This document shows, piece by piece, positions 1 to 9,340 of a stretch of DNA of 64,000 bases. Below the pieces are notes generated by a model that saw nothing but the letters and a program-made list of their open reading frames with translations, did not search any database and was not told the DNA's origin. Position numbers and translations under genes: made by a program. How positions within the stretch are numbered: position 1 is the first letter of the stretch; each line of letters opens with the position of its first letter. This stretch comes from UBA10649 sp965278945 (GTDB lineage Bacteria; Actinomycetota; Actinomycetes; S36-B12), in assembly GCA_965278945.1 (NCBI GenBank), contig OZ257128.1, positions 1,240,001 to 1,304,000 of the forward strand, written 5' to 3'.

Positions 1-983
1 CCCGTGGGAATCGTCACGAAGACTGGCGCCTGCGACGAGTCCTGCACGCGCTCGTAGTAGATGTGCGAGGCCGAGGCGATGGTGTTCGTCACCCAGTACG
101 TCGTGAAGTGGGCGAGCAGTTCGTCCTTCGTGAAGCTCTTCTCGACATCCCCATCGCAGTCGCTGTAGGAGCGGAACTTGTCGAGCATCCAGGCGGCAAG
201 CCCGGCGGGGGAGTCATTGAGGGCGAAGGCGAGCGTATGCGGACGGGTGTTGTTGATCGGGACGTGCACCACGTTGCCGGCCGCCTGGTGTCGGTCCCAG
301 TCGGCCATGGCCTCGAGATCGATGGGACTGAGGTCGTCTGGTGGTCCGTCCGGATCGGGCGCTACGCCAAGCGGCATTGTCAGATGCACGCCGAGCACAT
401 GCTCGCCCTGATCGGCCCGCGCGAGCGCGGTGGTGATGATCGCGCCCCAGTCGCCGCCACTGGTTCCGAACCTGTCGTATCCGAGCAGCAGCATGAGCTC
501 GGTGAACGCTGCGGCGACTCGCACCGGTCCCCAACCCGGTCCGACAAGGGGGCTCGAGAAGCCGTAGCCGGGAATCGACGGGCAGACGATGTGGAAGGCG
601 TCCTCCGCGCGTCCTCCGTACTTCACCGGATCACGCAGGCGATCGATGACCGTGACGAACTCGAAGATCGAGCCCGGCCAGCCATGGACGAGGAGCAGCG
701 GTGTCGCGTCGGGCTCGGGAGATCGAGCATGGATGAACTGAATGGTCTGCCCGTCGGACGTGACCGTGAACTGATCGAAGGCATTGAGGATGTCCTCCTG
801 CGCGCGCCAGTCGAACTCGGTCTCCCAGTAGGCGCACAGCTCGCGCAGATACGCCGCGCTCACCCCGTACGTCCAGTCGTCATCGCCGAGGTCGTCAATC
901 CAGCGGGTCCGCGACAGGCGCTCGCGAAGGTCGGCGAGGACCTCGTCGGCGACGTGGACGGTGAACGGGCGTGGCTCATCCAT
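1..983 (-). CDS. Epoxide hydrolase, EHN-domain alpha/beta hydrolase (3' end cut by window edge)
   Basis: Reading leftwards from the ATG at 983, 327 codons stay open to the window edge, so the C-terminus is missing. The N-terminus (DLRERLSRTRW) matches the epoxide hydrolase N-terminal (EHN) domain. The alpha/beta-hydrolase fold follows, with the oxyanion-hole motif HGWPGS and the nucleophile elbow GGDWG, whose Asp is the expected nucleophile. The family hydrolyses epoxides to diols, as in juvenile-hormone and microsomal-type hydrolases; the substrate here cannot be told. The catalytic His lies beyond the edge. Family assignment is firm. Confidence 0.88.
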   Translation of the reverse strand, partial: MDEPRPFTVHVADEVLADLRERLSRTRWIDDLGDDDWTYGVSAAYLRELCAYWETEFDWRAQEDILNAFDQFTVTSDGQTIQFIHARSPEPDATPLLLVHGWPGSIFEFVTVIDRLRDPVKYGGRAEDAFHIVCPSIPGYGFSSPLVGPGWGPVRVAAAFTELMLLLGYDRFGTSGGDWGAIITTALARADQGEHVLGVHLTMPLGVAPDPDGPPDDLSPIDLEAMADWDRHQAAGNVVHVPINNTRPHTLAFALNDSPAGLAAWMLDKFRSYSDCDGDVEKSFTKDELLAHFTTYWVTNTIASASHIYYERVQDSSQAPVFVTIPT

Positions 984-1008
984 GGGGGACCTCACGAAGT
1001 TGGCTTGT

Positions 1009-3339
1009 CTAGATGAGTGCCAACGTATCGGTCGGTACGGGCAGGGGTGCGGCCTTTCCGTAGAGCCAGCCCTGGCCGAACTCCCAGCCCTGCTCGGCGA
1101 GGATCGCCGCCTGCTCTGGGGTCTCGACGCCCTCGGCAACCGTGTGCAGCCCGAGCCCGGCCGCCAAGCCGACGAGGCCCTGGGCCAGGCGCGCCGCGTT
1201 GTCGTCGTCGAGGGTGAGCCCGGACGTGAACGACCGGTCCAGCTTCAGGCCGCTGATCGGCAGGTCGCGAAGGTGGCTGATCGAGGAGAACCCGGTGCCG
1301 AAGTCATCGACCCACCACGCGATGCCCAGGTCGGCCAGGTCGACCATCGCCCGGGTCAGCGACCTTGACACGTCCACAAGCGAGGTCTCGGTGACCTCCA
1401 TGTGGATGCGGCTGGAGTCCACGCCGTGTCGATCCAGCTCCCGCTTGACGGCATCGGCAAAGCCGGTCGATGCGATCGTCATGGACGACAGGTTGATTCC
1501 GACGCTGAGGTGGTCGGGCAGCATCGCTGCCGCGGCGATGGCCTGGGACATGATCGACAGGTCGAGTGTGAGAATGAGCCCGGTTCTCTCGGCCATCGGC
1601 AAGAAGTCGTCGGGCATGCGCACGGATCCGTCGGGAAGCACCCACCGCACCAGAGCCTCGTATCCGATGACCTCGGAGTCGAGGATGCCGACGATCGGCA
1701 TGAACCAGGGCACCACGATCTGTCGAGCCAGTCCATCGCGCAGTTCGGACTGGATCTCCAGTCCCTTACGGGTCGACGCGCCGACCGCTCCGTCGAGGAA
1801 CTCCCATCGGTCGGCACCCTTGTCCGACGCCTGCCGCATGGCCGCGCGCGCGTCGCGGAGCAGCGCCTCGGCATTCTTGTCGCTCGCCAGCGCCACCCCG
1901 ATGCATGCCGTGACATCGATCGTCCCCCCGCGCACAGCGACCGGTCCGCGCACCGCCTCGAGGAAACGCTCGGCAGCGACGGCAGCGGCAGACGCGGTGA
2001 TGATGTCACGTTGGAGGACGAGGAACTCGTTGCCGGCAATGCGCGCGACGAACGACTCCTCGCCGGCGGCGGAGACGAGACGACGGGCGACGGACTGGAG
2101 GAGCAGGTCTCCGGAGGCATAGCCGTACGCCTGGTTCGTGGTCGTCATCCCGTCGATGCTCACGCATAGGAGGGCCCATGAGCGGTCGCCGGGCGCGTCG
2201 AGAAGGGCGGACACGCGGGTCAGGGCCATGGCGCGTGTCGCCAGGCCGGTAAGAGCGTCGAACTGCAGCCAGTGTTCGAGCGCCGTGCGTGCCTCGTGCT
2301 CAAGACCAACGTCGCGGATCGCGATCACCCAGCCGTCGACGTCGCCGGCGGGCGTGCGAACCGCGCGAACGGTTGCCTCGACCCAGATGTACGTGCCATC
2401 CGAGCTCCGCAGGCGCATCAGTCCAGTGGAGGTGCGCAGGCGCGACACCAGTTGGACCGAAGCCCGGAAGACCGGCACGTCATCGGCGTGGAGCAGGCTC
2501 TCGGGATGTGTCCCGACGATGTCATCGGGTCCGTAGCCCAGGACGGCCGTCACCGATGGCGAGACCCACGACAATGCGCCGTCGCCGTCGGTCAGGAGGA
2601 TGAGGTCCATCGCATTCTCGGCGAGCAGGCGGAACCTAGCCTCGGATTCGGTAAGAGCCGATGCGGCACGTACCTCGTCTTCGACCTCGCGAAGACTGAC
2701 CACCATCGCATCCCCCGGCAGGCGCCGAGCAGTGACCGACATCCAGACGTAGCCACCGTCCGAACGCTCAATACGGAGCAGGGTTGCCTGCCCCTCGATC
2801 TCGCTGCCTGCGGAGAACGGCAGGTGGTCGGTAGCTGAGGCGAGATCGTCTGGATGCACGAGACTCCACCGGCGTGAACCCTGAAGCTCCTGGGGGGTCC
2901 ATCCAAGGACGGACTCCACGGATGGCGAAACCCATTCGATCGTGCCGTCTGGGTGCACGCGCGCGACTACGTCGGATGCGTTCTCGGCGAGCAGTCTGAA
3001 CTTGATCTGCTCGTCGACGAGGCGGTTGCGCCACCGTCCGATCACCCACGCGATCGTGATCGATATCGCGCACGCGAGCAGCAGCGCCACGAACTGTCGA
3101 CCAAGATCCTCGAAGTCGTCGCCGAAGTCATTGAGGACGAGCATCGTGACAATGGCGAAGGCCGACACGAACGCACTGAGACGGATGCTGCCGACCGACG
3201 CTGCCGCGATCACCGGAATGACAAGGAAGGGAAGCACGCGGACGCTGGAGAAGATCACGCCCAGAATTGCGACGATGAGGATCGAGACCAGGACTAGGCC
3301 GATGACTACCGCGTTCGATCTAGATCGGTGCTGCTGCAA
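1009..3339 (-). CDS. Membrane PAS-PAS-GGDEF-EAL protein, probable c-di-GMP phosphodiesterase
   Basis: The 776-residue protein starts at a TTG preceded by AGGGG. About three hydrophobic segments fill residues 10-105. Two PAS domains follow (about 112-225 and 233-345), each opening with FRLLAENA, then a GGDEF domain (about 355-515) and an EAL domain (about 530-770). The GGDEF signature is degenerate (AGNEF, 435-439), so cyclase activity is unlikely. The EAL domain keeps EAL (561), N616, E648/E651, DDFGTG (679-684), K699, EGVE (736-739) and Q756, so it should hydrolyse c-di-GMP. The degenerate GGDEF may act as a GTP or c-di-GMP sensor (inference). It lies 166 nt downstream of the giant surface-protein gene on the same strand, which suggests a link to adhesion or biofilm control. 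Confidence 0.9.
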   Translation of the reverse strand: MQQHRSRSNAVVIGLVLVSILIVAILGVIFSSVRVLPFLVIPVIAAASVGSIRLSAFVSAFAIVTMLVLNDFGDDFEDLGRQFVALLLACAISITIAWVIGRWRNRLVDEQIKFRLLAENASDVVARVHPDGTIEWVSPSVESVLGWTPQELQGSRRWSLVHPDDLASATDHLPFSAGSEIEGQATLLRIERSDGGYVWMSVTARRLPGDAMVVSLREVEDEVRAASALTESEARFRLLAENAMDLILLTDGDGALSWVSPSVTAVLGYGPDDIVGTHPESLLHADDVPVFRASVQLVSRLRTSTGLMRLRSSDGTYIWVEATVRAVRTPAGDVDGWVIAIRDVGLEHEARTALEHWLQFDALTGLATRAMALTRVSALLDAPGDRSWALLCVSIDGMTTTNQAYGYASGDLLLQSVARRLVSAAGEESFVARIAGNEFLVLQRDIITASAAAVAAERFLEAVRGPVAVRGGTIDVTACIGVALASDKNAEALLRDARAAMRQASDKGADRWEFLDGAVGASTRKGLEIQSELRDGLARQIVVPWFMPIVGILDSEVIGYEALVRWVLPDGSVRMPDDFLPMAERTGLILTLDLSIMSQAIAAAAMLPDHLSVGINLSSMTIASTGFADAVKRELDRHGVDSSRIHMEVTETSLVDVSRSLTRAMVDLADLGIAWWVDDFGTGFSSISHLRDLPISGLKLDRSFTSGLTLDDDNAARLAQGLVGLAAGLGLHTVAEGVETPEQAAILAEQGWEFGQGWLYGKAAPLPVPTDTLALI

Positions 3340-3505
3340 TCAGTACCCCTAGGGCCTAAGCCACAGGTTCAACTGCCGGGTCTGGGGCAGCGCGACACGG
3401 AATCGCACCTGAGGATGACACGCGCGTTCGAGGCAGTCAACGCGTGGATGCATCAATGCCAACTGCTACGTGCTGCGATGAGTTCAGATCCAACCGACTT
3501 GAGCC

Positions 3506-6500
3506 CTAGATGTTGCCGCGTGCGATCCAGGTCGACGTGTTGCTGTACGCGCTGAAGCCGTTCCGCGCCGGGGCGAACAGGACCAGACGGACCACGACGG
3601 GACCGGGCACGACGACTCGCACCTGGATCATGCCGCGATGATTTCGCAGCTGGCACAGCGTGATATCGCCCGCAGGCACTGCCTGGCCCGCCACGTTGCG
3701 GGTGCGTATGTCGCTGGCGTTGGCGTAGCGGCACTGCACCGAGGCCTGCACCTTGTTGCCGGCATTGGTCGTCAGCGAGCTCACGATGAGGTTCTGCCAC
3801 TTGCCTGGCTTGATATTCACATTGCCCAGGTTCAGCGGCTTGTTCGGCTTCTGCGGCTTCCCGCCACCGACCACGACGCTGCCACTGGGGGTGGGAGTCG
3901 GCGTGGGTGTCGGAGTCGGGCTGACCGTCGGGGTGGGCGTCGGCGTCGGGGACACCGACGGGCCGGGCCCTGGAGCCGGCGGAACGGGAACGACGTTGAC
4001 GACATCGGTAGCCGTGTTGTTGCCGGGGACCGGATCCGTCGAGGTCGAGGAGACCGTCGCGGAGTTGGTCCACGTCGTCGGCGCGATCGCGCTCGACACC
4101 CAGGTACTGATGAGCAGGTCAGGTGCAGTGTCACCGGCCACCATGCCCGTGACTGGCGCGAGAGGTAGAAGCAGGCAGGTGATGACCTGGCCGACGGGGG
4201 AGCAGGACCAGTTCGATCCCGCCGAGATGTACGTCAGACCTGCGGGCAGGGTGTCGACCACGGTGATCGGGCCAACGGCGTCGGACGGACCGAGGTTGCG
4301 GACCCTCAGCGTGAAGGTCACGGACTCGCTCGGGGTCGGGATGCCGGTGTGTGTCTTGGTTATCGACATGTCCGCCGAGGCGGTACTGACGGTGACCGAG
4401 GCAGTGTCGGGAGTGACGTTGTTGTAGGTCCGGGGGTTCGACGTGAAGCTGTCGTAACTTGGAATGTCGACCGTGTTGACGAACGTCCCCACCGTGGTTC
4501 CCGACGGAATTGTTGCCGAGTACGTGCGATCGAACGAGGCACCTGCCGCGATCGGGCCGGCCACGTTCCACGTGATCGTCCCGCCGCCGGTAGTCGGGTT
4601 GGCGCCGGAGATGGTGCCACCGTTGCTGATCGTCGAGTCATCGACGACGACTCCGGTCGGGATGACGTCCTCGATGGTGATCGCGTACGCGGAGCTCACG
4701 TTGCCACCGGAGGCGTTCGTGACCGTGATCGTGTAGTTGAACGGAGAGCCGGGTGTCGGTGTTCCTGTGGACACTGCCTTCAGCACGCTGAGGCTGGGTT
4801 CGAGGACGGTGACGTTGGCCGTTGCCGGATCGCTCGTGTCCTCGAAGGCCGATCCCGCGTCAGTAGGTGTTCCGTGTCCTGTGGGATTCGAGTTGAACGT
4901 CGCCGTGTTGGTGATCGTCGCACCAGCGATGTTGCCGACGACATCGTCGACGACCGCCGTGTAGACGATCGTCACCGTGCGGATCTGGGCGGAGGGCGAC
5001 AGGTCGCCGAGCAGCCAGCCGATCCGCGTCGGGCCGGACACCTGCGCGAGGTCGGTGCCGAATGCCGGTGTCAGGGTCCCCGCGCAGGTCAACGGAGCTA
5101 GCGGCTGGGAACAGGACACGGACGTCGTCGAGACAGATGATGAATCCACTCCTGTCGGAAGCGTGTCGATGACAGCAGCACCCCAGAACTCGAGGTTCGC
5201 CGGGATCTGGGCAGTGACCGTCCAGGTCGTCGTCTCGCCGATGGCGGCAGACGTCGGGCTGACCGACTTCGTCAGCGTGCCGTTGTTCGATCGAATGCTC
5301 GACGACGAGGAGTTCGTGTAAACGCCCTCGATCGTCGAGTCGCGCACGCCATTGTCGAGCGAGCTTCCGGTGACGCTCGCCGTGTTCGTGAATGTCACCG
5401 AGCCGGCCTGGCCCGCGTCGATCGAGGCGGTGTACGTGAGCGTGACTGTTGCTCCGGTGGCGACTGGTCCGACACTCCACCCGAGGCGAGTCGTGCCGGT
5501 AGCGCAGCCGTTCGTGCCGTCACCGGCCACGATGGCATCCGAGGTCACGCCGGTGGGCAGGGTTCCGTAGGCCGGCGAGCCGATGCCGGCCGGAAGGCAG
5601 TCGACCACGATCGTGTCGTACGACACGGGGCGCGCGGGGGTCCCAGCCGGGTTGGTCACCGCGAGCGTGAACGTCACGGCCGAGCCCGCAACGACACTTC
5701 CGCCCGATGAGGGGTTGCTGTTGGACTTCGCGATCTGAGGGTCGGGGATGACGACCGTGGCGCTCTTCGACGAGGACTTGCTGAAGTTAGTCCCGACGAA
5801 GGTGGCGGAGTTGGTCTTGACCTGTCCGTGCGTGTACGAGCCACCGAGGACCTTCGCGGTGATGGTCATCCGGAACAACTGCGCGGCCGTCGGGTTGGTG
5901 TTCGTGTAGGTCGCGGGGAGAGTCAGGGTCACTGCGGCTGCCGCGCAGGAGGACAGCGTCGAGCCCAAGGGCAGAGTCGAGGTGAGGCTGCCGACCGTGC
6001 CGTCAGCGGAGAACTCCGCCGAGCAGCTGACGGCCTGAAGGCCTGAGGGAAGCGTGTCCGTCATGACCCCGCTGTACGCGGTGGTCTGAGCGGGAACAGT
6101 CCCGTCGAGGACGTAGGTGATCTCCTCGCCGACCGTGAACTGGCTGCTGGCGTTGTTGTTGGGCAGGTCAAGACTGGTCGTGCCGGTCTTCGTGAACGTG
6201 ATGTCCGCGGTGAAGACGTCGCTGATGTCGGTGACATTGGTCGGATTCTGCGGGGTCCACGTGCCGCCGTTGTTCTCCGACTCGTAGCTGGGCACGTTCA
6301 CCGTGTTGGTGTACGAGATGTCAGCGGAGACGAGGGCGGGCACGGCCATGTCGAAGGTGAAAGTCTTCGACGCGCCCGCCGCGATCGTGCCCGACGTCCA
6401 GGTGAGCGTGCTTCCCGTGCACGTGCCGCCGTCGGAGATGCTGCTGACGACGGCGCACGTGATGCCAGTCGGCAGCGTGTCGACGACAGAGACGTTGCGG

Positions 6501-8863
6501 ACGGGCACGTTCGAGCCGCCTGCGGCCGAACCGATGTTCGACACGTCGACGCGCCAGGTCACGACGTCGCTCTCCTGAACCTGGACATGGTCGGTGTTCG
6601 GGGGGTTGGGGACAACGGGCAGCCCGTTGACTTGGGCGACTCCCTTGCTGATGGCAACCTGGCTCGCCGCGAGGTCGAAGTTCACCAGGTCGCGATCGGT
6701 CGTCGCCTCGCCTGCGGAGTTCACGCTGCCGAACTTTGCGAGGTTCCCGGTCACGTCGGTGCTGTTGGACAAGGTCGCCGTCATGACGGTCGCGGCGAAC
6801 TGCACGCGGAACACCTGGCCGGGACTCACGACGAGGCGAGGCGTATCTGCATCGACATCGCCCAACTGCCACGTGATCGATCCGCCCGGAACGGGAGTGC
6901 CGCCCGTGTCGTTGACCGTGAAGGAGTCAATCGTTGCCGTGTTCGACGCGGTGGCAGTCTGCGAGGCCGGGATGTACTGCAGCTCCGGGGGAAGGAAGTC
7001 GGTCACGAACGGCGACAGGGTGTTGTTCGCCGCTGGGAAGGGCACGCTGATCTGGAAGCAGATCTTGTCGCCCTGCTGGTAGGGAACAGTTGGCGTGGTG
7101 TGCGCGTAGGTCTGCGTCGCGCAGTTCGCGTTCGTCCGGTCCTGGCCGATGAGCTTCGTGATTCCCGGGCCAACGCTGGAGATCGTGACATTGCTGGTGT
7201 CTGCGACGTTGTGATCGATCTCGACCATGACCGGTCCGGGCGGAGAGTTGGGAGTCACGACGCTCGTCGTGGTGCCGGTGAGGTCGGTCACGTTGCGGAA
7301 GGAGTCGCCCGCCGCGGTCGGAGCGCCGGAGTCGTAGTCCGCGGACATGGTCGCCTGGAACGTGATGGTCTGGTTCGCGTTGATCGGCAGTTCATTCGTC
7401 GGCGTCGAGTCGAGACGGAAGATGATGTGAGAGGGGCCGACACCGCCATTCGACGCGGACAGCAGCGTGGCGCCGACTGGTGACCCGATGGACGAGTCGC
7501 CGACCGCGGTGAGAAGAGTCAAGCCGTCCGGCAGGTCATCGGTGACGATGACGTCGGACGAGGTGCGGTACTCGGAGGTCTGGATGCTCAGCGTGTACGT
7601 GGCCGGTGTGCCAGTGATGGAACTGATCGCGAAGTCCGAGGGCGTGACAGACTTCTGCAGTGCGAGATCCTCGATCGTGACCGTGAGATTCGTGGAGTCG
7701 GACACAGGGTTCGAGCCACCCGAGATCGGGCCGGTGTACGTGCCTGTGGCCGAGGCGTAGTTGGTGGCCGCGATCTCGGTCATCGTTTCAGCCGTGCTCG
7801 CGCCGCTGTTGTTGTCGAGGTTGGATCCCTGCGCACCGGTCGTCGCCGGGGTCGCACCCGACCACGTGAGGGTGTTGGCATACATGGGTGCGGCGGCGCG
7901 GTAGTTGATGACGTTCGAGGCACCCGAGGCGAGCGTGAACGCCGGCCAGGTCACCTGCGTGTAGATGCCGGTGCCTGCGGGGCCGGTCCCGTCCGGGTCA
8001 AAGCTGCCCGTGATGACGCTCGTGGGTGTGGGGCAGGGCGCGGGTGCTGCAGGAACGACCGTCAGGCGCGCCGCGCCGACGTACTCGACCACGCCGGGGG
8101 AGGTGTTATCGGTCAGTCCGCAGCCGAGGAACTCGAGCGTCGCCGGCACATAGTCGACAACGACGATGCCGGTCGTGGACAGGTGGGTGTTGTTCGTGGT
8201 GGTGAGGGTGTAGACCGTGGAGTTGTCGTGAACGCCGCGGACCAATTCGTGCTCGGGACTCGGCTCGGTCTTCACGATCTTGATCGCGGTGATGAGCGTG
8301 CTCGCCACCTCTGGCCCGTCCGTACCGGTAGACCCGCCCGTGGACAGGCCGGTGGTCGGGCTGAAGTCGGGTACCTCGCGCGGATCGCTGTTCGCGTACG
8401 CGGTTGCTGAGTTGCTGAAGGTCGAGCCGACCGGATAGGTCGTCGTGCTCGGAGTCACCGAGTAGGTGATCTCAGCGGTGTCGTTCTGGTTGACGTCGAA
8501 GACGTTCGTCCAGATGAGAGTCGTCTGACCAGTGAGCGGCTTGTTGGCGATGATCGTCGGCTCGCCGACGGTGGAGGGGCTGACGGAACCCGACTTGTAG
8601 GCCACGCCCACGGGCAGGACATCACGGAAGCTGACGTTGTACGCCGGGGTCGCTGCGCCGCTCGGGGTGCTGACGGCGAGGGTGAACTCGGCGTCCTCGC
8701 CGATGAGGATCTTTTCGGGTCCGGTCTTATCCAAGGTGATGTCGGGCGCACCTGCGGCCAGCGACTGGGAGATCAGCGCTCCGGTGAGGAACGAGGCCAA
8801 CAGGGCGATGACGGACCCGAGGGCCACCAGACGGACTCGTGAGCCCCACAACGGCCGCGACAT
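3506..8863 (-). CDS. Giant secreted DUF11-repeat surface protein
   Basis: The 1785-residue protein starts at an ATG behind a GGGGGA ribosome site. A signal peptide (about 1-37; RVRLVALGSVIALLASFLTG then a small-residue site) is followed by many tandem DUF11-like beta-sandwich repeats. These are marked by phrases such as ITYSVTP, VVDTLPTG and TFTNTASV, repeating about every 120-150 residues. Near residue 1650 a Pro-Thr linker leads to a Cys-containing C-terminal domain of about 110 residues. No LPXTG sorting motif or final membrane anchor is present, so attachment to the cell is unexplained. Such proteins are usually cell-surface or adhesive; that role is inferred. The C-terminal domain resembles the ends of two other secreted proteins in this window (28238-29818 and 29938-31521). 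Confidence 0.88.
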   Translation of the reverse strand: MSRPLWGSRVRLVALGSVIALLASFLTGALISQSLAAGAPDITLDKTGPEKILIGEDAEFTLAVSTPSGAATPAYNVSFRDVLPVGVAYKSGSVSPSTVGEPTIIANKPLTGQTTLIWTNVFDVNQNDTAEITYSVTPSTTTYPVGSTFSNSATAYANSDPREVPDFSPTTGLSTGGSTGTDGPEVASTLITAIKIVKTEPSPEHELVRGVHDNSTVYTLTTTNNTHLSTTGIVVVDYVPATLEFLGCGLTDNTSPGVVEYVGAARLTVVPAAPAPCPTPTSVITGSFDPDGTGPAGTGIYTQVTWPAFTLASGASNVINYRAAAPMYANTLTWSGATPATTGAQGSNLDNNSGASTAETMTEIAATNYASATGTYTGPISGGSNPVSDSTNLTVTIEDLALQKSVTPSDFAISSITGTPATYTLSIQTSEYRTSSDVIVTDDLPDGLTLLTAVGDSSIGSPVGATLLSASNGGVGPSHIIFRLDSTPTNELPINANQTITFQATMSADYDSGAPTAAGDSFRNVTDLTGTTTSVVTPNSPPGPVMVEIDHNVADTSNVTISSVGPGITKLIGQDRTNANCATQTYAHTTPTVPYQQGDKICFQISVPFPAANNTLSPFVTDFLPPELQYIPASQTATASNTATIDSFTVNDTGGTPVPGGSITWQLGDVDADTPRLVVSPGQVFRVQFAATVMTATLSNSTDVTGNLAKFGSVNSAGEATTDRDLVNFDLAASQVAISKGVAQVNGLPVVPNPPNTDHVQVQESDVVTWRVDVSNIGSAAGGSNVPVRNVSVVDTLPTGITCAVVSSISDGGTCTGSTLTWTSGTIAAGASKTFTFDMAVPALVSADISYTNTVNVPSYESENNGGTWTPQNPTNVTDISDVFTADITFTKTGTTSLDLPNNNASSQFTVGEEITYVLDGTVPAQTTAYSGVMTDTLPSGLQAVSCSAEFSADGTVGSLTSTLPLGSTLSSCAAAAVTLTLPATYTNTNPTAAQLFRMTITAKVLGGSYTHGQVKTNSATFVGTNFSKSSSKSATVVIPDPQIAKSNSNPSSGGSVVAGSAVTFTLAVTNPAGTPARPVSYDTIVVDCLPAGIGSPAYGTLPTGVTSDAIVAGDGTNGCATGTTRLGWSVGPVATGATVTLTYTASIDAGQAGSVTFTNTASVTGSSLDNGVRDSTIEGVYTNSSSSSIRSNNGTLTKSVSPTSAAIGETTTWTVTAQIPANLEFWGAAVIDTLPTGVDSSSVSTTSVSCSQPLAPLTCAGTLTPAFGTDLAQVSGPTRIGWLLGDLSPSAQIRTVTIVYTAVVDDVVGNIAGATITNTATFNSNPTGHGTPTDAGSAFEDTSDPATANVTVLEPSLSVLKAVSTGTPTPGSPFNYTITVTNASGGNVSSAYAITIEDVIPTGVVVDDSTISNGGTISGANPTTGGGTITWNVAGPIAAGASFDRTYSATIPSGTTVGTFVNTVDIPSYDSFTSNPRTYNNVTPDTASVTVSTASADMSITKTHTGIPTPSESVTFTLRVRNLGPSDAVGPITVVDTLPAGLTYISAGSNWSCSPVGQVITCLLLPLAPVTGMVAGDTAPDLLISTWVSSAIAPTTWTNSATVSSTSTDPVPGNNTATDVVNVVPVPPAPGPGPSVSPTPTPTPTVSPTPTPTPTPTPSGSVVVGGGKPQKPNKPLNLGNVNIKPGKWQNLIVSSLTTNAGNKVQASVQCRYANASDIRTRNVAGQAVPAGDITLCQLRNHRGMIQVRVVVPGPVVVRLVLFAPARNGFSAYSNTSTWIARGNI
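3891..3957 (-). repeat. Short tandem repeat coding a Pro-Thr linker
   Basis: A GTCGGNGTNGGN-type degenerate repeat on the + strand encodes alternating Thr-Pro (with Val-Ser) on the minus strand, near residues 1635-1658 of the DUF11 protein. It is a flexible linker between the repeat stalk and the C-terminal domain. Its length could vary between strains by slippage. Confidence 0.75.
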
Positions 8864-8981
8864 GCTTCCCCCAAGAGATTGCTAGGTTTATCCCGGCTCA
8901 TCCTTGGGTCAAGAGAGTGAAAATGCAAACCATCCTGATTTCAACCACTCGATTGGGAGCGATCGAGCGTTCGTGAGGGGC

Positions 8982-9269
8982 CTAACGGGCCGCGGAGGTC
9001 TCTCGGCGCCGCTTTCCGAGCCATTCGCCGATAACGGCGACCGCGAAAAGGGCGACGAGCAGGCACAGGACGAGGGATCCGTAGTGGATCAGTTCCGAGG
9101 GGTCCCCCGAGGGATTATCTGGGGTCGGCGTGCCGTCTAGCAGTGGCCGCACTGCGAAGTACCAGACCAGCCACCCGACGCCGGCACCGACGATGAACCC
9201 GAGAATCCCTGCTCCTCGCGCAGACTTCGGGGTGTCGTCCTCGCGTCGGTCCTCGTGGGGTTCGAACAT
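8982..9269 (-). CDS. Small two-helix membrane protein
   Basis: This 95-residue protein has a charged N-terminus, then two hydrophobic segments (about 21-43 and 65-84), the first rich in Gly (GILGFIVGAGVGW), with a short Pro/Asp/Gly loop between. It ends in a basic tail (GKRRRE). I do not recognise a family. The ATG has no Shine-Dalgarno sequence, but CACGAT ends six bases before it, so a leaderless message is likely. It sits divergently from the SpoU methylase gene. Confidence 0.6.
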   Translation of the reverse strand: MFEPHEDRREDDTPKSARGAGILGFIVGAGVGWLVWYFAVRPLLDGTPTPDNPSGDPSELIHYGSLVLCLLVALFAVAVIGEWLGKRRRETSAAR

Positions 9270-9275
9270 GCGCCC

Positions 9276-9281
9276 ATCGTG
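9276..9281 (-). promoter_or_regulatory. Predicted -10 box (CACGAT) for leaderless transcript of the 8982-9269 gene
   Basis: On the minus strand CACGAT is followed by six bases and then the ATG at 9269. This spacing would place transcription start at or next to the start codon. It is one of several genes in the window with this arrangement. Confidence 0.4.
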
Positions 9282-9340
9282 ACAGGCGCGACCGCGGGCC
9301 GGGGTGTTTCCTTGACGACGAGCAGCGACAGGATGTCCGC

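Noticed and set aside
63..1016. 317-codon + strand frame at the left edge
   Set aside because: Antisense to the epoxide hydrolase, whose motifs HGWPGS and GGDWG are clear.
3340..3505. Possible small gene or strong terminator between the giant gene and the GGDEF-EAL gene
   Set aside because: Only a weak 5-bp stem (CTGCC/GGCAG near 3373-3390) and no convincing frame.
3891..3957. Tandem repeat tested as CRISPR
   Set aside because: It is a codon-level Thr-Pro linker within a gene; no spaced repeats or cas genes occur anywhere in the window.
6587..7483. 298-codon + strand frame inside the DUF11 gene
   Set aside because: Antisense to repeat domains; Gly/Arg/Val-rich shadow.
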